This document shows, in pieces, positions 50,658-62,600 of a stretch of DNA of 64,000 nucleotides (positions are counted from its first letter, which is position 1; every line of letters begins with the position of its first letter). Source of the stretch: Bolinopsis microptera (taxonomy: Eukaryota > Ctenophora > Tentaculata > Lobata > Bolinopsidae); assembly GCF_026151205.1 (NCBI RefSeq), contig NC_087079.1, positions 7,492,635-7,556,634 of the forward strand, read 5' to 3'. A program made the position numbers and the translations under genes. Under the pieces are notes generated by a model. It was not told the DNA's origin. It ran no database searches and worked only from the letters and a program-made list of their open reading frames with translations.

Positions 50658-53600
50658 CTGGGGAGCAAATTGTAAAACTTGTCCTAGAAATCTTTAAAAC
50701 TGAAATAATTAATTCTGATGTGAAAGGAAGATAAAGGCACAGACCCAGTCCCAGATTGTAGGTATAAAATAATGTAACCACCTGTGAAGCTAGTCATAAC
50801 AGATTTCTTGTCACTCCACAAGGACCTATTATCATTGAACCTAACATCACCCGGAGCTTCTCCTATAACCTCCACAATCTGCTTGCTCACAAGCTGAAGA
50901 GGATTGGTCGACACCAGGGCGTCTAGATCCTTCATCGTGGACAGTCTCTTCAGCAGATTCTTGTCGTGCCTTGTTATCTGGTCTAGTTCCGCGGTTATCT
51001 TGTCTTCAGAAATTTTGTCAGGGTCCTCCGGTTCTTGGGGTGAGGATTTGTCTGATCTGGAGTCGCTGGTTTTGGGGCGTGGTTTGTGTTTGGAGGGGAG
51101 GTTTACTCCAAGTACTGGTTTCGAGGGTACAGTACCAGGGCGAGACACGTTCTGATTCTGAAGAAGAAAATTTAATTAGAATCCTGAGAGTTAGATGTCG
51201 TTTTTTAAACATGGCTCACTGCATAGTTAAAAATCAAAGTTTCAAGTCACAACCACAATATGAAAATGAACTGATTGAAATGTCAACCACTCACAGGAGT
51301 GTTCTCTTTCTCCCCGGAAGACTCAGAAGTACCACTCTTGGCACTGCGCGTCGCCCTCCTTTCCCTCTTCTTGAACCGGGATATTGCCGAGTCACCTCTC
51401 TTCAATGTTCTATTCTCTTCCTTGATCTGAGAACATATTGTAGGTTTATAACCTCAAACTTAACAAGACGCGCGCCGAGTTGGACTTGTCGACGGTCTTG
51501 AAACAAATATTTTAAGAGTATCACCCGTTAAAGAAGATATCACCATGTTATTTGCTGCAAATCAGCAAACAAATGTTCTTATTTACGGACGGTTTGAAAA
51601 GAACAATATCCTTTAAAAATTAAAGGGTCAGAACTCACCTGAGGAAGACGACGACTGTACACTTTTTTCTTGAATGTCAGTTCCTTGAACTTGTTTGGGC
51701 GATTGTTGCTGTTAGACAGCTTTGGAACTGATTTAATCCGCTGCCCTTGTAACTGCAGGACTTTGTTATGATTGACACCGACTATAGGACCAGCTTCCTC
51801 CATAGCCTCAGGTTCTTCAACCTCAACCGACTTTTCAACTTCAGGTAAGCTGGCCTCTCTCTCCTCCGCCTCTTTTTTCAGCGTGATTTCACCCGACTTC
51901 ACATTTTCATCTTCCTCAACCTCAGTTTCAGACCCACTGTCAGAGTCCCCGTCCTTCTCCACGTCACCACGTGACTCCTGGCTCACCACTACAGCGGTCA
52001 CGTGTTTTGGAGCCGTCTCCTCCGGGGTCTCCTGCTCAGTGGGACGGTTGAGGAGGGTTGCTAGGCTGCTGGTTGCTAGGCTGCCGTAACCAGAGTCTTT
52101 GGAGGAACGGCTTGAGATTTTAGGGGTTTCTGAGGGCGAGTTGTAGGGGGATGCTATGTTCACAACTGACATTTTTCTGCAGTCGTCGTTCGAGTTTCGT
52201 CTGTGAAGATTGTGGTTTTAGACAAGATTCACCTGAGTGTTAACAAGTCACGTCTTATTAGGCTTGAACGATGACTGATGAATTTTAAAACGACGTCTCA
52301 ATGTAAAAACCAAGCTGTTATTTTTACCCTGAAACTGATATATAATCTGAAACTAAATAGTAAATACCTTATAATTGACCGATATCCAGTAAACACTAAC
52401 CTGAGTATCAAATCATGTGGACGAGTTATAGAACTCCTCCTCTCTTTAGTAATAGAGCCCCTCCTCTCTTTTGAGACTGAACCGTTAATTCTTTCCACCA
52501 CAGGTTTAGTAGATGCCCTGAGGGGTTGATCTTGCGAGGCAGCAGGAGCTGGAAATTGTCTCAACTTGGGAAGATTTACTGACGGCATTTCCGGGGTGGT
52601 TTCCCCGATTGATATCCGAGAAGCGGTGATGGTTTCTGGGGTTGCGGAGGGTTCTGCGGCGGGTTCTGCTGATGCGCTTGTCATGCTCTGACCCGACATC
52701 GAGGAGCTGTCTGTAAAGTTGTGATTATCAGCTGTTAGATTTATATTAGGGTGGCCAAAAGTGTTTTATCGGGTTCTATTTAGCAAATTGTTAAACTCGA
52801 GAAAACAATTTTCACGAACAATTTTCACGAGTCCGTAATATCAATTAAGTTTCGTCGCGGAGAAAATTTTGCCTTGATCTTATAATAACTTCGAAATCAT
52901 TATCAAAATACTCAAATCCACTCAGAGGTTATACGGAGAGTGGACAACATATTCTGAGCTTACCTGAGAAGTTATGAGATCTTATAGAGGAGCTCGCTTC
53001 GCTCACCTTGTCAGGGTCATCATCTTGCAGCAAGAAGTCCACAAACCCCATCTCTTTAACTTTTATAGGTCCTGAGGCAGGGGTTCTATGAGCTGACATA
53101 AAACAAGACCCCCTAATAATACCCCCTTATAATACCCCATAATAATACCCCATAATAATACCCCCTAATAATACCCCCTAATAATACCCCCTAATAATAC
53201 CCTCTAATAATACCCCCTAATAATACCCCCTAATAATACCCCCTAATAACACCCCCTTATAATACCCCCTAATAATACCCCCTAATAATACCCCTAATAA
53301 TACCCCCTAATAATACCCCCTAATAATACCCCTAATAATACCCCCTAACAATACCCCCTAATAATACTTACTCTGTTGCTGTACGTATCTATCCAGCAGA
53401 TTCTCATGGTGCATTCCTTTGCTAGCTGCTAGAATGTTCCTCAACACGTGTTTCAGGTGTATTTTAGGACCCTTGAAGGACTGGGAGGAGGACCCGGTCA
53501 CAGCGCTTGTTGGACGGGAACGTGAACCGTCACTTCCGTTCAGTATCATTGGGGCTCCTGTGTAGTGTGGGGGTTTACGTTAAATATACGTCTCTTCAAA

Positions 53601-56600
53601 TATTGACATTAACTTAAAGATGTACTCCGAATTCATAACAATTTTTCAATATCCATCTTTAGTCTTTACATTTCTTTTGCATTTCTCACATTGCACGCTG
53701 CGGTCACCACACAGAACTCTGTCTAAACAGATATTAGTCAACAAGCAGTTTCACACGGTAGCTGCTGCCTGCATCAACCACTGCAATTAACCGCTGCCAC
53801 ACTTTAAAATAAACAACTAATACACCCAATTTACATATGATCTAATCTTTAAATGAAGTAATTTAGTTTAAAACTAGCTGTAGTTAAAACTGCTCAAGTT
53901 ACATAATACAGTGACTTCATTTTGAAAATGCAGTCATCAGATAGCAAGCAAAATGTAAGCTTGTGGCTTTGAAAAGGTAATCAGCAAATTGAAATTATCA
54001 GTTGTCTGTGAGTACAAGCTGCAGTTTTTATCATGATTAAAAATTTAGAGTATTAATTCAGATTGTGCTTTATAATATTTTATTATTCACGATATTTCAA
54101 CTGACAGTAACCGATAGAATAATGACCCAAACATAAAATAGCAAACACAGCACTAAATTCTAAATACATAGTACAAAATAAGCTACAATTTTACAAACTA
54201 ACCGGGTAACCATTGCTCATTGTCCGGCACTTTGTTGTTATTCCCACCGGAAGCGTTGCTTTCTTTATCTGATTTTCGGGTTTTATCGCTACCATTTCGG
54301 TCTGGTTTAACGAATCCACACGTGTGTTTTGGGATGGGGGGCCGGGTCCTGAGGAGAAATTGAAGTTAGTTTACAGGGTGTTCTTCACATCTTGAGATTT
54401 ATTAATAGTACGCTCATTTCGTGGCGTCGAGTTTGAAAACAAAAGTGTCCCAAACTAAAAATAACCTCAAACATAAGAAGCTAATGAAACTAACTTGGGT
54501 ATATCAGTGAGTCCGCTCTTCTGACAAGAGTTCTGGGTGATGAACACACCGTTGGGCTTCAGGCGGGACTGTTGTCTCTGCATGATGGGCACCTCTATCG
54601 GACTGTTCATGTGACGCTTCAACAGTAAAACTGGATTCTCCGGCTCGATACGTGGGAATCTGGTCAGATAAGAAGATTAGAGAGGGATACACCTCAAGGG
54701 TCTTCTATAAATTAATGTGAGACTTATTAATCTTTTGATTTATTCATAAATAATAAGAGGCGACTTTAAATCCAAAGTCTACAGCGATTTCTAAATTTAG
54801 TCTACACAGCCGAGCAGCAAGCTGAAATGTAACAGCAGAAAGAGTGGGGCGATAGCACGTACAAACTAACAACGGATTTGTCCGAGGAGCGTCTCCGAGC
54901 GTTGTAATCCAGTCTCTTGCCTTCCACCAGCCGGGGTACTCGCTTGTTAACGTCGTAATCGTACTTGTTCCGGTACGCACTAAAACGGTGTTTAGTTACC
55001 ATGACAACTACACAGGTTACCATGACAAAACGGTGTTTAGTTTTTAGGTTTTGTGTAGGGTGGGCCTATATTCACACAATGCCGCAGATGGAATGAAACA
55101 GTAAGTTTCACAAAGATAATTTAAAGATTAGAGTTCAGGTCGGAGCCATTTATACTGACTCGTTGATGAGTGCTCTCTGAAGAGGTTTATAATCGGGTCT
55201 CCCAGTGTCCATCTTCTCCTTTGGTTCCGGAGGGGGAGGGGGAGGGGGTTCCAACATCTTCTGTAACTTCCTCTTGCTCATTAGCTCGTCATACTTCAGT
55301 TTTATTTCCAGTCCCTTGTCCGCTGCCAAGTCCGCAAATAGAGCTGCAAAGAGGGAATTTGACTGTTACTACAATCGACTTAACAAGAAATTTTCAAAAA
55401 TGTTCCTTTTCAAAAATATTCCTTTTTAAAAATAGCAGTAAAGTAAATTCCATACTGGGCATTTCTTTAACAAATACAAACAAGCACACTACAAACCAAG
55501 TGGTATATCTACATTATTTGCCCATGTACTCACATCTCATGAGTTCCCTTATCTTGTGACTCCTTGCAACACAGAGAGGAGTCATACCGGCACTATCCAG
55601 AGCATTTACATCTCCACCCGCTAACACCAGCTTCCTGATGATATCCTCGTTCTCTTGCTGAGCCTGGGGGACACGGGGAATGGGTTAATTTGGGACGTGA
55701 AGCCTGGGAGACACGGGGAATGGGTTAATTTGGGACGTGAAGCCTGGGAGACACGGGAAATGGGTTAATTTGGGACGTGAAGCCTGGGAGACACGGGGAA
55801 TGGGTTAATTTGGGACGTGAAGCCTGGGAGACACGGGAAATGGGTTAATTTGGGACGTGAAGAGTTGTAATGGTGTTTAAAGATAGGGTTAGGAGCTTAT
55901 TATTTATTAATTGCACTTAAAGGACTGTGATCTGAAAGGGAAGATAAAGATGAAGAAGAATAAGAGAAACCAATACTCACTCCGATATGAAGAGGTGTGG
56001 CACCACCTATACCGTGAAGGTTAGGATTAGCGCCGGCGGCTACCAGCGCCGCCACTACCGCCACATTATCATTATTAGTTGCCGTGTGTAGTGGTGCTAG
56101 ATTCGTTCGGTCCAGGATATCTGAAAAGTGTTGTATTTCAATTGTTCGTTTTGAGGGCAGCATTTAGAGTGTCCGCATTAATCTGGTAAACTCAAAAGTC
56201 TCACCGCTTCCTTCTATCGTGGTTTTTTTTTTATTTAAAGAGCATTTCTATTTAAAGAGTATTACACTATTACTATTGTATCGCTTGCATCTAACAAAAT
56301 TCTTACTTATAACAGGTCTGTGAAGAAGGAGCAGTTCGACAATGTCTCTGCAGAGTTTCTGTGCCGATATCCGGGTAGCAAAGTGCAGTGCAGTGTGCCC
56401 CTCCATATCTGTAGCGTTCACGTTTCTGTGTAGTGGGACAGGTTTATTGTTGCATTTTAATGGGGCGGGTATGTAGTTGCATTTAAAAACCATATTAGAA
56501 ATGGAGCACATTATAATCCTCCTAAATGTGCATCTTTATAACAGTTTCTGCAATGTTAAAAACTAATTTTTGTATCATTCAACGCAATATAAAAATTGAC

Positions 56601-59600
56601 GATGTTAAATTTCCAGAATGGTAAATTTCCAGAATGTTCAATACTTACGCTTTGTGTTTCAGGAGCTCCTGGATGCATTTAGTTGGATCGTAACTCAGTC
56701 TGATCGACCGCTGTACTGCAAAATGTTCATGTCAGATAGAGACAAATCATGAGGGTTAAATATTCAAACAAAACAGAGGGCACACAATAAACTTAATAAA
56801 AAACAAACGTAAATTTTAATATCTTCAACAACTAGAATGAAATCTCAGTACGTAAATTTAGTAAACTTACATCTGAGGAAGGTGTTAATGTCCCGGGTTA
56901 CAACTAGAAGTGGCGTTAGTCCCTCCTCCGTCATGTTATCCAGCACATTACCCCCTGAATGGGTAGCCTGTGACAGGAATTACAATTAATTAACGTTAGT
57001 GATTGCCAGGTCGAATGATTTCTAGGGATTAGAAGTAGATAATAAATGGTGAGTATGCGTACGTGGCTATGACGTAAATTGAGGGATAACAATTTGGTAA
57101 GCATAAAACAAATGTTAAGATGAAAATTCACCAGTATGTTCTTAAGAGACACGATATCTCCTTGCCATGCTGCCTTTATGACGGCTACTGCGGAATGAGC
57201 CGGACTCTTTGGGTACTTCGACAGGACGGAGAGTCGGAGATAGTTGGAGGCTAGATCCAGAGCCCCTTTACCATCCTCGTTCAGGAGTGTCACATCAGCT
57301 CCTCTCTCTACCAGCGCTTCTACCACCTGGATACACACATTATCTAATTCACACATTATCTAATTCATTGTGAGAAGTAGGAAATGTCTCCTTCTACCAC
57401 CTGGATACACACATTACTTAATTCATTGTGAGAAGTAGGAAATGTCTCCTTCTACCAACTGGATACACACATTATCTAATTCATTGTGAGAGGTAGGAAA
57501 TGTCTCCTTCTACCACCTGGATACACACATTATCTAATTCATTGTGAGAAGTAGGAAATGTCTCCTTCTACCACCTGGATACACACATTATCTAATTCAT
57601 TGTGAGAAGTAGGAAATGTCTCCTTCTACCAACTGGATACACACATTATCTAATTCATTGTGAGAAGTAGGAAATGTCTCCTTCTACCAACTGGATACAC
57701 ACATTATCTAATTCATTGTGAGAAGTAGGAAATGTCTCCTTCTACCACCTGGATACACACATTATCTAATTCATTGTGAGAAGTAGGAAATGTCTCCTTC
57801 TACCACCTGGATACACACATTATCTAATTCATTGTGAGAAGTAGGAAATGTCTCCTTCTACCACCTGGATACACACATTATCTAATTCATTGTGAGAAGT
57901 AGGAAATGTCTTCTTCTACCACCTGGATACACACATTATCTAATTCATTGTGAGAGGTAGGAAATGTCTCCTTCTACCACCTGGATACACACATTATCTA
58001 ATTCATTGTGAGAAGTAGGAAATGTCTCCTTCTACCAACTGGATCAGAGGCACATATTAGGTGTGGTAAAAAAATCGAAATTATGCGGTACCGCACCCTA
58101 CTATAAAGGTAAAATGTGCGGTAAGGTGCGGTAAATTTTTACCAATTATGCGACAAATGTGCGGCGATTTTTTCGAAATTTGTGCGGGAATTGTGCGGGT
58201 TTTTTTTGCATTTTCTTAAGGACTTTGGAAATTCTAAACGTATAACCGCCGCTCTTATCAAAAATAGGTCTGTTTATGTGTTACTGAGGGTGTAGTTCTT
58301 TACTAAGACCATGATTGAACCTATATTGAGGTCAGTTATCTGAAAACAGTGACTTGATCTGGTAGAGATCAGGAATCAGGATACAGTTATTTGAAGACGC
58401 CTCTTGATAGAGTCGATCAGATCCCATGTGTGATCGCAAATATGTGACACGCTTGTTGGCATTGATCGTCAGTATTTGTGAACCATTTGATCCAAGATCC
58501 ATTAAGCCCACTATAAAGCCAACGCTGCAACGAATAAAGCTTATTACCCTTTACACCTACTTCTTCTATTATCACCTACGAATGATAACTGATACACTAT
58601 AATCGAAGTACGGTAACGACGAGGGTTCCATAATGGCCTGGGTCACGGTCCCGAAGGGGCCTGGATCACGGTCCCGAAAGGGCCTGGGTAGTGGGTAACG
58701 GTCCCGAAAGGGCCTGGGTAACGGTCCCGAAAGGGCCTGGGTCACGGTCCCGAAAGGGCCTGAGTCACGTGGCCTAAGCATGAGTTCCAAAAGGGCCTGG
58801 ATCACGGTCCCGAAAGGGCCTGGGTTAGGGTCCCAAAAGGGCCTGAGTCAGGGTCCCGAAAGGGCCTGAGTCACGGTCCTAAAAGAGCCTGACTTTTAAC
58901 ATATTTTGGTTTTTACACTCGAAAATCTTAACGCGAAAATTTCAAAATTATGCGAAATTACGCGGAAAATGCTAGATTATGCGGAAATATGCAGATAATT
59001 ACAAAATGTGCGGAAATGTGCGGAAAACAATAAATTGTGCGGAAGTGTGCGGAAAACGGTAAATTGTGCGATCCCGCACCCATCGCACCTAATATGTGCC
59101 CATGAACTGGATACACACATTATCTAATTCATTGTGAGAAGTAGGAAATGTCTCCTTCTACCAACTGGATACACACATTATCTAATTCATTGTGAGAAGT
59201 AGGAAATGTCTCCTTCTACCACCTGGATACACACATTATCTAATTCATTGTGAGAGGTAGGAAATGTCTCCTTCTACCAACTGGATACACACATTATCTA
59301 ATTCATTGTGAGAAGTAGGAAATGTCTCCTTCTACCACCTGGATACACACATTATCTAATTCATTGTGAGAAGTAGGAAATGTCTCCTTCTACCACCTGG
59401 ATACACACATTATCTAATTCATTGTGAGAAGTAGGAAATGTCTCCTTCTACCACCTGGATACACGCATTATCTAATTCATTGTGAGAAGTAGGAAATGTC
59501 TCCTTCTACCACCTGGATACACACATTATCTAATTCATTGTGAGAAGTAGGAAATGTCTCCTTCTACCACCTGGATACACACATTATCTAATTCATTGTG

Positions 59601-62600
59601 AGAAGTAGGAAATGTCTCCTTCTACCACCTGGATACACACATTATCTAATTCATTGTGAGAAGTAGGAAATGTCTCCTTCTACCACCTGGATACACACAT
59701 TATCTAATTCATTGTGAGAAGTAGGAAATGTCTCCTTCTACCAACTGGATACACACATTATCTAATTCATTGTGAGAAGTAGGAAATGTCTCCTTCTACC
59801 AACTGGATACACACATTATCTAATTCATTGTGAGAAGTAGGAAATGTCTCCTTCTACCACCTGGATACACACATTATCTAATTCATTGTGAGAAGTAGGA
59901 AATGTCTCCTTCTACCACCTGGATACACACATTATCTAATTCATTGTGAGAAGTAGGAAATGTCTCCTTCTACCACCTGGATACACACATTATCTAATTC
60001 ATTGTGAGAAGTAGGAAATGTCTCCTTCTACCACCTGGATACACACATTATCTAATTCATTGTGAGAAGTAGGAAATGTCTTCTTCTACCACCTGGATAC
60101 ACACATTATCTAATTCATTGTGAGAGGTAGGAAATGTCTCCTTCTACCACCTGGATACACACATTATCTAATTCATTGTGAGAAGTAGGAAATGTCTCCT
60201 TCTACCAACTGGATACACACATTATCTAATTCATTGTGAGAGGTAGGAAATGTCTCCTTCTACCAACTGGATACACACATTATCTAATTCATTGTGAGAA
60301 GTAGGAAATGTCTCCTTCTACCACCTGGATACACACATTATCTAATTCATTGTGAGAAGTAGGAAATGTCTCCCTCTACCACCTGGATACACACATTATC
60401 TAATTCATTGTGAGAAGTAGGAAATGTCTCCTTCTACCACCTGGATACACGCATTATCTAATTCATTGTGAGAAGTAGGAAATGTCTCCTTCTACCACCT
60501 GGATACACACATTATCTAATTCATTGTGAGAAGTAGGAAATGTCTCCTTCTACCACCTGGATACACACATTATCTAATTCATTGTGAGAAGTAGGAAATG
60601 TCTCCTTCTACCACCTGGATACACACATTATCTAATTCATTGTGAGAAGTAGGAAATGTCTCCTTCTACCACCTGGATACACACATTATCTAATTCATTG
60701 TGAGAAGTAGGAAATGTCTCCTTCTACCACCTGGATACACACATTATCTAATTCATTGTGAGAGGTAGGAAATGTCTCCTTCTACCACCTGGATACACAC
60801 ATTATCTAATTCATTGTGAGAGGTAGGAAATGTCTCCTTTAACGTCAATAAAATTAACTGGAAACAGAACCCTAATGGTGGCGTCCGATCCAGATTTGTT
60901 CTAGCAAACCTTAGAGTTGTTTCCTTTTGCAGCAAGAAGGAGGGCGGTGTCCCCGTTAGTTTCGTCCCGTACGTTTATATTGATACTGTGTCTGTCTAAG
61001 GTTCGGAGCAGTATGTCCATGTCCCCATACTGAACATGTTAGAAGTAATTATGTTGGGCACGAGTACCACTGATCAATGATATCTTAATTGAGAAATTAA
61101 TTCTCAACATAACAAGAACAAATGAATGTCAAAAGAGTGGCATGTGTATAAGGGTTTTCATTCTTGATAGGATGAGAACGAATTGAATAAAAATGTGTGT
61201 AAATTACCTTAGCAGCTGCTAGAAATACATTGTCAAGTTCCCTAGTATTTCCACTGAAAATAAACAGAACAGTAAGGAATAATGAATTGTAAAATATTTT
61301 AAGAACATTGGCAAATGGGACACCAACCAGCGTCAAATTAATTTAAAAAATAGATTCACGTCCGGCCCGTCACAAATAATTACGAAATCTTTCACTATAC
61401 TACTAACCTGAAGTTGTTCTTCTCAAGAACAGTAGAAGAAGCAAGGGTGTAGTACAGAGCTTTACTTGAGTCATTACCTCGACCGTTCAGATTGGACAAA
61501 CGCTCTGAAAATGAAACAATCATAGTTCTACCTACTTGGGTTACAAGGACTGGAGTAAAAAATAACTGAGTGTGATGAGGCGAAGGTATTAAGAATTCTA
61601 AGTGTGGCAGGTCGATTGTTTGTTTTCGTGGGATCTTTGATGATGATTAAGAAGAACAGCTCATCACTTGTTGCTGCATCAAAATAGTTTGATGTGTTTT
61701 TAGTGTCAGGTGAGATGAGCGATAAAGTTGTGATGAAACTATCCGACCAAATCCATCTGCTTAAGAGATTCATTATGTGAACTGAAATCCCAAAGATTGG
61801 GACATATACCGGAGACGTTGAGAGATCTACACTGCTAAAATAAGAACTGAGAAAGATCATGAGACTAAAAAAGATTCCTAAATCCCAGTTTGTATTAAGG
61901 TTTCACCACTAAAACACGTTGATTTCAACAAAGATGTCGAGCACTCGAATAAATGAGTTACAATTTCCTGGAAGATACATACTTGGGTTAAGTTCAACAC
62001 GATTTGGTTCGCCCTTCTGTCGCCTCATAACAACTCCAACAAACAAAGCATTAAAACAGTATCAACTGCGGCCCGTCCTACAATACGGCTTGTTAGACAC
62101 TCATCACGTGACCCTTTTTTCGCACCACGTGACCTGAGTTTTATATCACATGACCTTATTTGGCAGTCACGTGTTCAAGTGTGTTCTCATGTGCTGATAG
62201 CTATACGCTGCAGACGATTCTTTTTCTTGAGCATGCACAGTGAAAAGAATGAGTGAACGTGGGTAACAGTTAAAAGATGAGGGAATATGTTCAGTTTACT
62301 GGGAGGCACGTGCTGTGTGGAAATAGCACGTGCTGTGTGGAAATAGCACGTGGTATGAAGACTATCACGTGCTAGCTTTTAGGTCCTTGTGATTGGTCAG
62401 ATCCCAGAATTTTTAGTTGCGGTGATAGGACAGAAATCTCAAACTGTTGTTTGACACTTATCAGACAGTTTTCGCAAGTATCGTAAGCGAAAATTATAGA
62501 AAACGATTGTTTTATTGTTTTTAGTAGTGTAATCGTCTGGACTGTGTTAAAGCGTGATTTAATATCTCTCTTGTGTTTTAAAACTTTTAACGTTAATGAC

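Noticed and set aside
58572-58805. ORF rich in RDRDPGPFGTV
   Set aside because: Translation of the internal tandem repeat of the hAT-like element.
61528-61860. 110-codon minus-strand ORF in intron 1 of the kinase gene
   Set aside because: No recognised domain, no phase-compatible splice context, and intron 1 splices cleanly over it.
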